Origin: Euleptes europaea
Lineage: Eukaryota > Chordata > Lepidosauria > Squamata > Sphaerodactylidae
DNA length: 64,000 nucleotides
Direction: 5' to 3'
Assembly (NCBI RefSeq): GCF_029931775.1
Contig: NC_079322.1
Span: forward strand, 78,305,326-78,369,325
The notes under the pieces were generated by a model, which was not told where the DNA came from, searched no databases, and saw nothing but the letters and a program-made list of their open reading frames with translations. This document shows positions 47,301 to 55,303 of this stretch, piece after piece (positions within the stretch are counted from its first letter, which is position 1; every line of letters begins with the position of its first letter). The position numbers were made by a program, and so were the translations under genes.

Positions 47301-50300
47301 TCGCCTGCACCACAACAGGTTTATGAAATGTGATCACTCTATCGCACACAAAAAGCAGCAGAACGTAGAAGTCACAGCAAGGGAGTCTCTTTCCCAAGCC
47401 ACTTACCGGGATGGAATGCATCCTTTGCACTGGAAGTCGGAAGCTGAAATGAGAAAGCGCACACAGGCCTCAGCCTGGATTCCGGCCAACACCCAACATC
47501 TAAGCTCAAACTGTATTGGCAGCAAGCTAGCGGCACGACCTCAGACTTCCAAATACTTTTTTCAATTTTTTCTGATAGGAGTCTTTTTTCAACGCTACCC
47601 AATTTTTCTTTTTTAGAATGAGTAAAATGCTTCATAAGGCAAGGTTTTTCACACTAAAATGTACAGCAAAAACAAAACAAAAACTGAGGCCTTTTTTTTT
47701 TCTTTCAATTTTTCCAAGTTAAAAATTGGGAAATTTTGAAAAATGTTAAAAATACTTTCTACAAAATATTGTCTCTTTTGAGTGAGCAAAACTTTGCCTT
47801 GTAACACATTTCATTTCATTCATTGGTTTTGTTTTCATTTGGAGGTGACCAGTGGCTGCTCTTGTGTATTCAGCTGTTGGCTTCTTTGCACCAGGGAAGG
47901 CATGGATTTTTTTCTCCCAAAGGAAACACGGGAGACCAATAGGATGGCTGGTGGCACATTGTTTTTAAGGGCCTATAGAATTGGACCCCTTGACCCAAGT
48001 TGCTTGAAATGGGGGAAGGAATCTTTAGTGGACAAGGCAGGACTAGGTTCCCTGCAATTGTGGTCTAATTTGCTTGAAGAACACTCCAGCTCCCTGAAAG
48101 AGCCCCCAAGAGGGAGTGGACTTGAAAAATGTTGGATTCAGGAGCGAAACCCAAATCTGAATCCCAAAATAGTATTAGGGATCCTAGTAATCCAGGATAT
48201 CAGCATGGAAACCATCCCTGAAATCCAAATCCAAGAAATACTGATTTTTGGCGTGCACATCCATACCATCCACACCTTCCAAATGTTTAATGCAAACCCC
48301 TCTGAACCCGACTCTCTTGGGCTAACCCCCTCCCAGAAGCTTTAAACAACAGACAAAGCCCAAAGGTGGGTGTGTTTTCTACATACGGGTCATCGAGGTC
48401 CTTCATGCCCTGCAAGGTGGGAGAATCCATACAGCAGCCTGTGGAAGAGAAATATTCTTTCAGATGAAAGATGCCTCATAGCTCTTTAAAGTAGTCAGTA
48501 GCACTAAATCGTAGTAATTTTCATAACAGCAGTACATACAGCAAAACTTGAAAGGAATCTCTTCCACCTGAGAGAATGGAACTTCAGTGTAAGTATAAAA
48601 TGAAACATACTGGGTACAAAAATAAATCCTAACGTCATACATACACTGACAGACTATGACCGGCACTGCCTGAGAAGGAGTGAGACCTTGGGAGTCATGA
48701 CAGATAGAAATAATGAAAAGATTCTTACAAAAGGGTTTGGAAAACATAACCTTGGTATAGTACTGCCCTTATAAAGATCTATAGTGCAGCCACATTTGGA
48801 ACACTGTCTACAGTTCTAGTCACTCCCATCGAAAAAGGGACACCATAAAACTGGAAAAGGTACAGAAAAAGACAACCAAAACGATCAAGGGGATGAAGCA
48901 CAGGAACACATGAAGGTGCCTTGTGCTGGGTCACACCATTGATCCAGTCAGCATAGAATCATAGAGTTGGAAGGGACCACCAGGGTCATCTAGTCCAACC
49001 CCCCGCACAATGCAGGAAATTCACAACTACCTCCCCCCCACACCCCCAGTGACCCATACTCCATGCCCAGAAGATGGCCACGGTGCCTTCCCTCTCATCA
49101 TCTGCCTAAGGTCATAGAATCATCAGCATTGCTGACAGATGGCCATCTAGCCTCTGCTTAAAAACCTCCAGGGAAGGAGAGCTTAGCACCTCCCGAGGAA
49201 GCCTGTTCCACTGAGGAACCGCTCTGTTAGAAAATTCTTCCTAATGTCTAGACACTAGTCAAACTGAACGTGACTCTCCAGGGTCCAACATATAGAGGTC
49301 CTTAACAGGACCTGCTACTTGATCATTTTTACTGGAGAAGCTGGGGATTGAACCTGGGGCCTTCTCTACCACTGAGCCACAGTCCCTCCCTGGCAGGGAA
49401 AGACTGAGAAGCATTGGATTCAGGGACACCCAATTCCAACTAATAAAATACTTCTTCACTTAACATATACTTAACAGAATTCACTGACAGGTGACATGGC
49501 CACAAGTTTAGATGACCAGAAAAGTGAATCAGACAGATCCTTGGAGGACAGCTCTGACAACAGTTACTAGCCATGATGGAGCCTCCATATTCAGGGGCTG
49601 TATGCCTCTGAAAGCTAGTTGCTGAGGGGGGAGAGTTACAGTGGAAGGCCATGGACTTCATGTCCTGCTTGTGAACTCCCTGGAGGCATCTGGTTGGGCT
49701 TTCTGGGACACAGGATGCTGGACGTTTGATTATGATCCCCTCCACCTCTTCTTCTGCCTAAGGCCCTCTAGCAATCTCATGGCTGAACCGATATTTGAAT
49801 CAAGGGCTTTTCAATTTACAGTGCAGCTATCCAAAAATTTGCACACAGAAATAAGATACAGACCTGAATCTGTAGAATCAGAGGAGGTGGTCCTTTGCAG
49901 ATTGATATTCCTTTCTTCCAACATCTGCACACAATTTTCACTTTGGCTGTAAAGATTCAGAGATGTTCCTGTTATCTTACAGAACATTACGAACAAAAAG
50001 CATTCCCACTGCATTCAAATGGAGCACACTACGAGTTAGATGCCCCTGACACATGCAGTGCCCAAAGGGTGGCTGGGAAAGCCAGACAGACCTTGCTTCT
50101 GAGTATGAACGTCTGTCACAAGCAACAGACATACAAGCGTTTCCACATTCCAGGCAGCAGCCGTCCACCTGACTGTAGCGCCCATTTGTTTGGCAAACTT
50201 TTACTCAGTTTATTTGTGTCAATGGTAGGGTAGAGGTTGAGGATCCTCACTACATGCTGTGTTGTCCTCTACATTGGGAACCCAGATATAAATTTCTGGC

Positions 50301-53300
50301 AGCCATTTTAGCTAATATAACTGCATACACAGTTGCAGAGAAAGCAATATTCCTCCTTCAGGATGTAGACCTATCTGCTACATACATGGCAGTCCTATAT
50401 GCTCTGGTAGCCAAGAAAATATTAGCAAAAATAGTGCCTGAAACTTAAAATCTCTAGGTTTTTAAGCTATTTCAATTGTGTGGCATCTTATCTTGGTGAC
50501 TATTTTAATTCTTTTTATATTTTATTTAGACCAACTTTGTAATGGCCTTTGGCCTCATGCAATAAACAAGTACAATTACAAATTTTGCAAACTAGCCTGT
50601 TGCCAGAAAATGCCAGAAATTAATTTTCATCAAAATATTTATTTATTTATTGCACTTTTATCCCGCCCTCCCCAGCCAAAAGCTTCTATCTAGCTTCTTC
50701 ACATGAGGAAATGAGAAATCGGTTGGGGGCTAGCAAAAGCCTTCCAAGATTTTTCACAGTACTAGTTTACAGGAATTAACACCGTGCAAAATCTCATGGG
50801 AATGTTCTAAACTGGGAAGGCCAGATTATCTGGTGTAGGAGTGGCAAATTTTACTGGCTCTGCTCAAAACACATCGAATCAGGCCACTGCACAGATCTAT
50901 AAGTGAAATGGCATTCAAGAGAAGCTTAATCTCATCCAAGCTCCACATGCATAGAATTTCAAGGGTGATTTACATATACACACAAAGACATTAGTCAGTT
51001 GCTGATGAACATGTGAACTGATTCCAGGAAGAATGCCTTGTTGAAGGGAATGATCTCAACTGTCCCTTTGTCCACCCCACTTATCATTGACTAAAACAAT
51101 GTAATTTCGTCAGCATATATTCTACCCTACTCCTCAAGGGAGTATACATGAACTCCCACGCCCTAATCTCTCAGTTCTAAGAGGCAGTTTAAGGTGAGAA
51201 ACTGAGTGGATGGGGCTAGTTGGAGGTTTGGACCTGGGTGACATAAACCAGTATTTCCAGCTACAAAATTATTCTGGCTTTTCGCAGTTGCTGCCTCTCA
51301 CCTGCCTGTCCCTCATCTGGGATCTCTCTAGATCAGAGTCTCCCTGCATTTTTCAGGTACATTCCTGCACTGCAAGACTGCATGCATATAAGGCGCATTC
51401 ACACCACCCCTTAAGCAAGGAGACCCCCACATTCCCACCTAACATTGCCTGACTGAAAGAGAGAAGTGGGAGCCTCTCCCCATGAGACACATGAAGCTGC
51501 CTTATACTGAATCAGACCCTTGGTGCATCCAAGTTAGTATTGTCTACTCAGACCGGCTGCGGCTCTCTAGGGTCCTCAGGCAGGGGTCTTTCACATCACC
51601 CACTTGCCTAGTCCCTTTCTGGAGATGCTGGGGATTGAACCTGGGATCTTCTGCACGCCAAGCAGATGCTCTACCACTGAGCCACAGCCCCTCCCCTAAG
51701 GAGACCCACTGACTCATCCCTTCCTGCCCTCCCTCTCATGATCTGCTTAAGTACACAGAATCCCACAAAAAAGTGAGATAAAAACACAATAGACCGATCT
51801 CGGGCTACACACCCTCTCTCAGCCTCAAAGCATTGTTAGGATAAAATGAAGAAACTAGAGCCACAAGCACCACCACAGAAGAAGGGTGAGATAAAAAATG
51901 TGCTAGAGCAGACGGTGACAAAGACCCAGGCGCCTGGTCACCATGGCCATTAGAAACTTCATTTTGGTGCGCAGTATTAGGTTTCGTGGTAGCCGTAATT
52001 AAGAGATCCAGCATGGTGTAGTGGAGAGAGTGTCAGACTAGGGTCTGAGCATAAGAAAGGCCCTGCTGGATCAGACCCAGGCCCATCAAGTCCAGCAGTG
52101 GGCTCACACAGTGGCCAACCAGGTGCCTCTAGGAAGCCCACAAACAAGACGACTGCAGCAGCATTGTCCTGCCTGGGTTCCACAGCACCCAATATAATGG
52201 GCATGCTCCTCTGATCCTGGAGAGAAAAGGCATGCATCATGACTTATACTCATAAGAACATAAGAAAGGCCATGCTGGATCAGAACCAGGAGGCCCATCA
52301 AGTCCAGTGGTCTGTTCACACAGTGGCTAACCAGGCACCTCCAGGAAGCCCACAAACAAGACGACTGCAGCAGCATTTATCCTGCCTGTGTTCCACAGCA
52401 CCTAATATATTCGGCTTGCTCCTCTGATCCTGGAGAGAATAGGGATGCATCATGACTAGTATCCATTTTGACTAGTAGCTATGAATAGCCCTCCATGAGC
52501 ATGTCTACTCCCCTCTTAAAGCCTTAAAATGTAAGAAAGGCCCTGTTGGATCAGACCCAGGCCCACCAAGTCCAGCAGTCTGTTCACACAGTGGCCAACC
52601 AGGTGCCTCCAGGAAGCCCCCAAACAAGACAACTGCAGCAGCATTTATCCTGCCTGTGTTCCACAGCACCTAAGATAATAGGCGTGCTCCTCTGATACCG
52701 TAGGGAATAGGTATGTATAATGACTAGTATTCATACGAATGTAAGAAAAGCCATGCTGGATCCAAGCAAGGTCCATCAAGTCCAGCAGTCTGTTCACACA
52801 GCGGCCAACCAGGTGCCTCTAGGAAGCCACAAACAAGACGACTGCAGTAGCATTTATCCTGCCTGTTGTCCACAGCACCTGATATGATGGGCCTGCTCCT
52901 ATTAGTAGGGTTCAAATTCTCCCTGATATGGGAGCTCACCGGGGGACCTCGGGCCGGTCACACCCTTCCCGGCCTAGCCTTCCTCACAGGGTCGTTGTGA
53001 GGATAAACGGGAAGACACAGGAACTATGCAAGCCCCCGTGGGGTGAAAAAATGGGAGTATAAATAAGGCAAGTAGCCAATTAATTAGAAAAGGTGGTCAT
53101 TGGAACAGGGAGCCCTGGAGGCGGGAATGCCGGTCCGGCTCCTACAGCCACTGGGGGCTACCGCACTTTGTATTCCCAGCGATATATTAACAGTTTGAAA
53201 ACGTTATAAAAAAACATCGCTTTAAAAGGGTTTTTGGATACCACGGCTTACAAATGGTTGGAAGACGCCTTCACGGCTAAAGGGGCCCAAGTGCGGACAG

Positions 53301-53750
53301 TACTTTGTTTGGCCCCTTTAGCCGTGAAGGCGTCTTCCAACCATTTGTAAGCCGTGGTATCCAAAAACCCTTTTAAAGCGATGTTTTTTATAACGTTTCC
53401 AAAGTCTTTATACATTGCTGGGGATACAAAGTGCGGTGACCCTGATTGTCTTTGCGAGGAGGAGTCGAAGCGCGTATTGGAGAACCTGCAGGGGGGGGGC
53501 AAGGCAGGGGGGGGCATTGAGATGTTGGTGGGGAGGGGGGGTCATACAAACCAAGCCCCACGTGACTGTCCGGGGCGCAACGAGGCGGCGGAGGCGCGAC
53601 TCACCCGCCGCAGTCCGTGTCCATACGGGGGCCCGCGGCGGCGCAGAGGTCGCCCCCCTGCGCGGGGAAGCGGTGGTGGTGGTGGGGCACGAGCAGGAGG
53701 CGGCGGCGGTGGGAGGCCCGCAGCGAGACGGGGGAACCGGCGGCCTCCAT
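32258..53750 (-). CDS. CDC25A: M-phase inducer phosphatase 1 (CDC25A), 15 coding exons
   Basis: CDC25A is a dual-specificity phosphatase that removes the inhibitory phosphates (Thr14/Tyr15 type) from CDK2 and CDK1, driving G1/S and mitotic entry. Seen: fifteen minus-strand exons, from 53605-53750 (ATG) to 32258-32398 (stop). All have GT donors, AG acceptors and matching phases, giving 515 residues against 524 in human. The N-terminal regulatory half (1 to about 330) keeps a cyclin-type HRRRLL motif (14-19), TDSG degron (74-77), [14 protein letters not shown] (109-122, CDK and CHK1 sites), KEN box (138-140), RQRSAP (172-177) and KRRR (288-291). The catalytic rhodanese-type domain follows: [12 protein letters not shown] in exon 12, HCEFSSER with Cys422 in exon 13, and a C-terminal [11 protein letters not shown]. 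The N-terminus is the most divergent part: it is shorter than human and has a four-histidine run. Human-family comparisons are from memory. The gene is intact. Confidence 0.97.
32640..33075 (+). repeat. CR1-clade LINE 3' end
   Basis: Contains 'aaggaagtatttcttcacac', 'ccccaggatgtggtgatggc', 'cattcctattgtattaggtg' and the terminus 'agggcttttcttaggttctc'. Plus orientation, inside CDC25A intron 14, antisense to the gene. Confidence 0.85.
33090..33340. repeat. LINE-derived 3' repeat, family not resolved
   Basis: Contains 'caatcagggcccacaaggca' and 'ggagggagttccaaagatta', features shared with the degraded copies at 41160, 41880 and 57690. Confidence 0.5.
34193..34304 (-). CDS. CDC25A: CDC25A exon 14 (residues 432-469)
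   Basis: 112 bp, beginning with the last base of Met432. It encodes [20 protein letters not shown], then [17 protein letters not shown], a block nearly identical to human CDC25A and distinct from the B and C paralogues. Donor GTAAGC. Confidence 0.97.
35238..35535 (-). repeat. MIR-type tRNA-derived SINE
   Basis: Full-length minus copy from 'aagaagagttggtttttata' to 'ttaaccactacaccacgctg', in CDC25A intron 13, same orientation as the gene. Confidence 0.85.
35652..35782 (-). CDS. CDC25A: CDC25A exon 13 (residues 389-432), active site
   Basis: 131 bp. Encodes [19 protein letters not shown] and then the Cys-X5-Arg loop [11 protein letters not shown]. Cys422 is the predicted nucleophile and Arg428 the phosphate-binding arginine, both intact. 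Donor GTGAGT. Confidence 0.97.
36115..36335 (+). repeat. tRNA-headed SINE
   Basis: From 'cctttgtggctcagtttgta' to 'cttcagtataaggcagtttc', in CDC25A intron 12. Confidence 0.8.
36653..36751 (-). CDS. CDC25A: CDC25A exon 12 (residues 356-388)
   Basis: 99 bp, phase 0 at both ends. Contains [17 protein letters not shown], the conserved rhodanese-fold strand and loop shared by all CDC25 proteins. The preceding [11 protein letters not shown] differs from human NGKFANLIKEF. Confidence 0.97.
36945..37350 (+). repeat. tRNA-headed SINEs (divergent, complete, partial)
   Basis: A divergent copy at about 36945-37095 is followed by a complete copy at 37105-37322 ('gctttagctcagtggtagag' to 'ggcagcttcatgtgttc'). 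A 25-bp repeat of the head then follows at 37323-37348. This short head repeat may be the target duplication of the complete copy, meaning insertion into an older SINE head. Confidence 0.75.
37671..37733 (-). CDS. CDC25A: CDC25A exon 11 (residues 335-355)
   Basis: 63 bp, phase 0 at both ends. Encodes [20 protein letters not shown] plus Met, matching the start of the human catalytic domain with a few substitutions. Confidence 0.95.
37884..38210. mobile_element. hAT-like MITE in CDC25A intron 10
   Basis: Ends 'gatgggtccccaacctt' and complement of 'agttggggatccctg'. The interior has 'ccaaaatggctgcttcagga' and repeated 'aatggctgctgcagc'. No transposase. Its right end is 25 bp from the exon 10 donor side. 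Confidence 0.6.
38236..38331 (-). CDS. CDC25A: CDC25A exon 10 (residues 303-334)
   Basis: 96 bp, phase 0 at both ends. It ends in [19 protein letters not shown], the linker into the catalytic domain. A hAT-like MITE (37884-38210) lies only 25 bp beyond its donor. Confidence 0.95.
39235..39545 (-). repeat. MIR-type tRNA-derived SINE
   Basis: Minus copy from 'tagaagagttagtttttata' to 'aaccactacaccatgctgac', in CDC25A intron 9. Confidence 0.85.
39935..40185 (+). repeat. CR1 LINE 3' end
   Basis: Contains 'aattacgggtggaaaggtac', 'cggttgcctagggaggtggt' and the terminal 'tggactagatggcctgtctg'. In CDC25A intron 9, antisense. Confidence 0.85.
40299..40451 (-). CDS. CDC25A: CDC25A exon 9 (residues 252-302)
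   Basis: 153 bp, phase 0 at both ends. Encodes [31 protein letters not shown] and the basic GAGKRRRD, a likely nuclear-localisation patch. The donor needed for phase is the weak GTTGGT. An alternative GTAGCT four bases further would break the phase, so the weak site is preferred. Confidence 0.88.
41313..41875 (+). mobile_element. 5'-truncated L1 LINE with target duplication
   Basis: Carries the last ~115 codons of an L1-type ORF2 (up to 41656; '[16 protein letters not shown]', '[20 protein letters not shown]'), then a 3' UTR and an A-rich tail. Flanking 14-bp copies at 41299-41312 and 41876-41889 differ at one base. It is inserted into an older LINE-derived repeat, whose two halves meet at the duplication. 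In CDC25A intron 8, antisense to the gene. A frame this well preserved suggests a young insertion. Confidence 0.9.
42165..42242 (-). CDS. CDC25A: CDC25A exon 8 (residues 226-251)
   Basis: 78 bp, phase 0. Encodes [18 protein letters not shown], matching the human [13 protein letters not shown] segment. Good acceptor and GTAAGG donor. Confidence 0.95.
42666..42800 (-). CDS. CDC25A: CDC25A exon 7 (residues 181-225)
   Basis: 135 bp, phase 0. Encodes [15 protein letters not shown] and the acidic [13 protein letters not shown], matching human DEDDGFVDLLDGE. The acceptor at 42802-42801 was chosen over one 8 bp further in because only it keeps the phase. Confidence 0.93.
43560..43679 (-). CDS. CDC25A: CDC25A exon 6 (residues 141-180), cassette exon
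   Basis: 120 bp, exactly 40 codons, phase 0 on both sides. Encodes [20 protein letters not shown] and [12 protein letters not shown]; Ser175 matches the human Ser178 14-3-3 site. Human has an isoform lacking exactly this 40-residue block, so skipping here would also keep frame. Confidence 0.95.
43900..44395 (+). repeat. Probable LINE-derived repeat in CDC25A intron 5
   Basis: Contains 'ggccttggcttcggcctggt', 'gaatgctcttcctggtaaca' and 'aaaacagagctattccacca', a block common in old sauropsid non-LTR elements. It ends near 'tcgccttgagcctggttctg'. Family not resolved. Confidence 0.5.
44569..44670 (-). CDS. CDC25A: CDC25A exon 5 (residues 107-140)
   Basis: 102 bp. Encodes [19 protein letters not shown] and ends in EEDKEN. 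Ser113 (CDK site, human Ser116), Ser121 (CHK1 site, human Ser124) and the KEN box for APC/C recognition are all conserved. Confidence 0.96.
44745..45013 (+). repeat. CR1 LINE 3' end
   Basis: Contains 'tttaaattgagggcagaaag', 'cgacagtggaatcagctacc' and the terminus 'ggttggactagatggcctgt' with 'tctatgattctata'. In CDC25A intron 4, antisense. Confidence 0.9.
45602..46330. mobile_element. CpG-rich TIR transposon with YY1-type palindromes
   Basis: Terminal inverted repeats start 'taccgtatatactcgcgtat' and continue to 'aagcc'. The right end is the exact complement, and TA lies at both edges. Sub-terminal 'cttatactcgggtcaat' also repeats inverted. The core holds about three copies of a ~55-60 bp GC-rich unit (around 45,805-45,945) and two palindromes, 46009-46038 and 46187-46214, built on AAAATGGCGGC. 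No transposase frame. It creates a CpG island inside CDC25A intron 4. Confidence 0.85.
46695..47317 (+). mobile_element. Solo LTR of a retrovirus-like/Ty3-type element
   Basis: 623 bp, beginning TGTCATGAG and ending CACAACA, flanked by a perfect 5-bp duplication GGTTT (46690-46694, 47318-47322). No internal retroelement genes adjoin it, so it is a solo LTR fossil. The LTR itself contains an open frame of about 100 codons (46699-47001), rich in Ser, Glu and Arg; I assign it no function. The perfect duplication suggests moderate age. It sits in CDC25A intron 4, antisense to the gene. Confidence 0.8.
47407..47443 (-). CDS. CDC25A: CDC25A exon 4 (residues 94-106), 37-bp exon
   Basis: A short exon encoding [12 protein letters not shown] after the split Pro94 codon. 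It lines up with human NPMRRIHSLP. Acceptor 'tcatttcag' and donor GTAAGT are both strong. A solo LTR ends 90 bp downstream in the intron. Confidence 0.9.
48387..48438 (-). CDS. CDC25A: CDC25A exon 3 (residues 77-94), 52-bp exon
   Basis: Encodes [16 protein letters not shown] between the split Gly77 and Pro94 codons. It matches human FCLDSPGPLDSKENLE and carries the downstream half of the degron region. Donor GTATGT. Confidence 0.92.
48775..48905 (+). repeat. CR1 LINE internal fragment (ORF2 end)
   Basis: Contains 'gtgcagccacatttggaaca' and 'aaactggaaaaggtacagaa', the DNA of the conserved VQPHLEYC/KLEKVQ region near the end of CR1 ORF2. In CDC25A intron 2. Confidence 0.7.
48905..49390 (-). 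repeat. tRNA-headed SINE split by a CR1 fragment
   Basis: SINE ends at 48905-48950 ('acacatgaaggtgccttgtg') and 49258-49390 ('gggattgaacctggggcctt'). Between them, 48952-49255, lies a minus CR1 3' fragment starting 'gaatcatagagttggaaggg'. CR1 inserted second. Confidence 0.75.
49864..49946 (-). CDS. CDC25A: CDC25A exon 2 (residues 49-77)
   Basis: 83 bp. Encodes [18 protein letters not shown] followed by TTSSDSTDS, with Gly77 split across the junction. STDSG is the SCF-betaTrCP phosphodegron. Donor GTCTGT is not ideal but keeps the frame. Confidence 0.94.
51485..51702 (-). repeat. tRNA-headed SINE
   Basis: From 'cacatgaagctgccttatac' to 'taccactgagccacagcccc', full length, in CDC25A intron 1. 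Confidence 0.9.
52008..53065 (+). repeat. MIR-like SINE split by four CR1 3' fragments
   Basis: The SINE head is at 52008-52048 ('ccagcatggtgtagtggaga') and its body resumes at about 52912 ('gggttcaaattctccctgat') to 53065. Four CR1-clade 3' fragments lie between, all minus and head to tail: about 52049-52247, 52250-52531, 52532-52735 and 52736-52910. Each starts at the 'ataagaaaggcc' terminus and stops at a different internal point. In CDC25A intron 1. Confidence 0.8.
53161..53437. repeat. Foldback element just inside CDC25A intron 1
   Basis: Arms of about 128 bp: 53161-53286 starts 'ccgcactttgtattcccagc', and the right arm ends 'gctggggatacaaagtgcgg'. Pairing is near perfect in the inner 80 bp and looser outside. 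The loop is about 20 bp. Weak similarity may extend the arms a further 20 bp. No target duplication and no family recognised. Transcribed, it would form a long hairpin in the pre-mRNA. Confidence 0.85.
53605..53750 (-). CDS. CDC25A: CDC25A exon 1 (residues 1-49), start codon
   Basis: Starts [20 protein letters not shown] and continues [20 protein letters not shown] then PRMDTDCG. Donor GTGAGT leaves two bases that pair in phase with exon 2. The HRRRLL motif fixes the start against human HRRRLLF. The human Ser18-Pro context is absent, but Ser6-Pro7 is present. Embedded in a CpG island. Confidence 0.93.
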
Positions 53751-54034
53751 GGCGAGGCGAGGCTGGGCCGGCGGGCAGCGCTCTCACCTCCCTCTCGCCG
53801 CCTCAACCCTCGGAGGCGGAATGACCCCTCCGGCCCCCCGTCGCCCCGACACAGCCAACCGAAGCGCCGCGAGCGCGCCTGCGCGAGAAAAAGGCGCCCC
53901 CGGGACGGCTTCCCTCGCGGCGCCGCCCACTCTGGGAAGGCTTCGCGTCCTCCCGCCAAAAGTGGGAGCCGCCAATGGGAGAACGGGAGCGGCCGGCTGC
54001 CGCGCGTACGCCCGCCCCCTCGCATCCCAGGGAT
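53751..54034 (-). promoter_or_regulatory. CDC25A: CDC25A core promoter and 5' UTR
   Basis: CpG-island sequence upstream of the ATG. Minus-strand TTTTGGCGGGA at 53961-53951 is a textbook E2F site, and CDC25A is a known E2F target. A CCAAT box lies 11 bp further upstream at 53972-53976. GCGCCTGCGC at 53875-53884 resembles an NRF1 site. No TATA box. The exact start site is not fixed by the sequence. Confidence 0.8.
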
Positions 54035-54491
54035 GATCGACAGCAACTCTGGACGGCAGAACGTCAGGTCTGTTTTCAAGCAACCAATCAGATCGACAGC
54101 AACTCTGGCCGGTAGAACGTCAGGTCTGTTTTCAAGCAACCAATCAGATCGACAGCAACTCTGGACGGTAGAACGTCAGGTCTGTTTTCAAGCAACCAAT
54201 CAGATCGACAGCAACTCTGGACGGTAGAACGTCAGGTCTGTTTTCAAGCAACCAATCAGATCGACAGCAACTCTGGACGGTAGAACGTCAGGTCTGTTTT
54301 CAAGCAACCAATCAGATCGACAGCAACTCTGGACGGTAGAACGTCAGGTCTGTTTTCAAGCAACCAATCAGATCGACAGCAACTCTGGACGGTAGAACGT
54401 CAGGTCTGTTTTCAAGCAACCAATCAGATCGACAGCAACTCTGGACGGTAGAACGTCAGGTCTGTTTTCAAGCAACCAATCAGATCGACAG
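54035..54491. repeat. 56-bp minisatellite, eight units, each with a CCAAT box
   Basis: Units start at 54035, 54091, 54147, 54203, 54259, 54315, 54371 and 54427, with a truncated ninth at 54483. Each runs from 'gatcgacagcaactctgg' to 'gcaaccaatca'. They differ at two or three positions only (ggcag/ggtag, ggac/ggcc), so expansion is recent. CCAAT lies at 54084 and every 56 bases to 54476, in the NF-Y-type context AACCAATCAG. The array begins about 285 bp upstream of the CDC25A start codon. Confidence 0.97.
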
Positions 54492-54504
54492 GACGGTCGA
54501 ATCC

Positions 54505-54935
54505 CCGGTGGGGAAACTCCTGAAGATTTGGGGGTGGAGCCTGGGGCGGGCTGGGACTTCCGTGGGGTGCAATGCCGAAGAATCCCCCCCCTCCAAAGCA
54601 TCCATTTCCTCTAGGGCCTCTAGTGGTTCTTGACCTTTTTTGCTCCGTTCCCCCCTTTCACCATTGTTCAGAATATAATTCCCCCCTTCCCAAGAGAGTC
54701 TAATTCAAAAAAAAAAAAAACCCTACAATTTTACAGATTGTACATAATCCGCAGGACATCACACTTTGCTGAATAGTGGTCCCAATTCCCCCCCTGAAAC
54801 CCAAAAATTTCCCCCTGGGGGGGATTCCCCCCCTGTTGAGAACCCCTGCTCTAGGGGAACTGATTTCTGTAGTCTGAACATCAGTTGTAATTCCAGGATA
54901 TCTCCAGACCCCACCTGGAAGAGGGCATCCCTAGT
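54505..54935. repeat. 'GGTTGCCA'-type MITE split by a hAT-like element
   Basis: The left MITE part (54505-54615) has 'gaaactcctgaagatttggg' and 'tccatttcctctaggg'. The right part (from about 54850) has 'ggggaactgatttctgtagt' to about 54935. The hAT-like insert is 54616-54849, with 'agtggttcttgacc' and 'gttgagaacccctg' ends, and CTCTAGGG appears on both sides. Confidence 0.7.
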
Positions 54936-55303
54936 CCAACACTTTAACCACCCTACTCCAGAAAATCTTATGCCATCTTATCTCTAAAGTGCCACAGACT
55001 CCCAACTGATTTTCATTGTATCACTCTGGTTCTCTGCATCCTCATAGGCAACCAACAAAGGGGGAGGGACAAACTAAAAAAACCCTCCCAAATGCGCAGA
55101 GAACCTAAGAGTTGAGCTGAGAACTAAAAATTATTTTAAAATATTTTTATATAAAGGGGTACAAAGAAAAGAAAAAGGGGACAAAAGGTATGAGAGGGAA
55201 AACAAGAATATCCACCTATCTGTGCCCAAGCCACCATATCATAGTGCATTTTTATCCCTGTCGCCAACTTTAGACTTTGATTAATAATCTCCAACCTTTA
55301 TCA

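Noticed and set aside
47782-48345. 187-codon plus-strand frame in CDC25A intron 3
   Set aside because: No domain recognised, antisense to CDC25A, with repeat-like composition at the end. No promoter or splice evidence.
53408-54227. 243- and 270-codon frames across the CDC25A promoter
   Set aside because: They span CpG-island DNA and the 56-bp array. The true exon 1 frame is fixed by phase with exon 2 and by similarity to CDC25A.
54035-54491. CRISPR-like array
   Set aside because: The 56-bp units repeat head to tail with no unique spacers. This is a minisatellite in a vertebrate genome.
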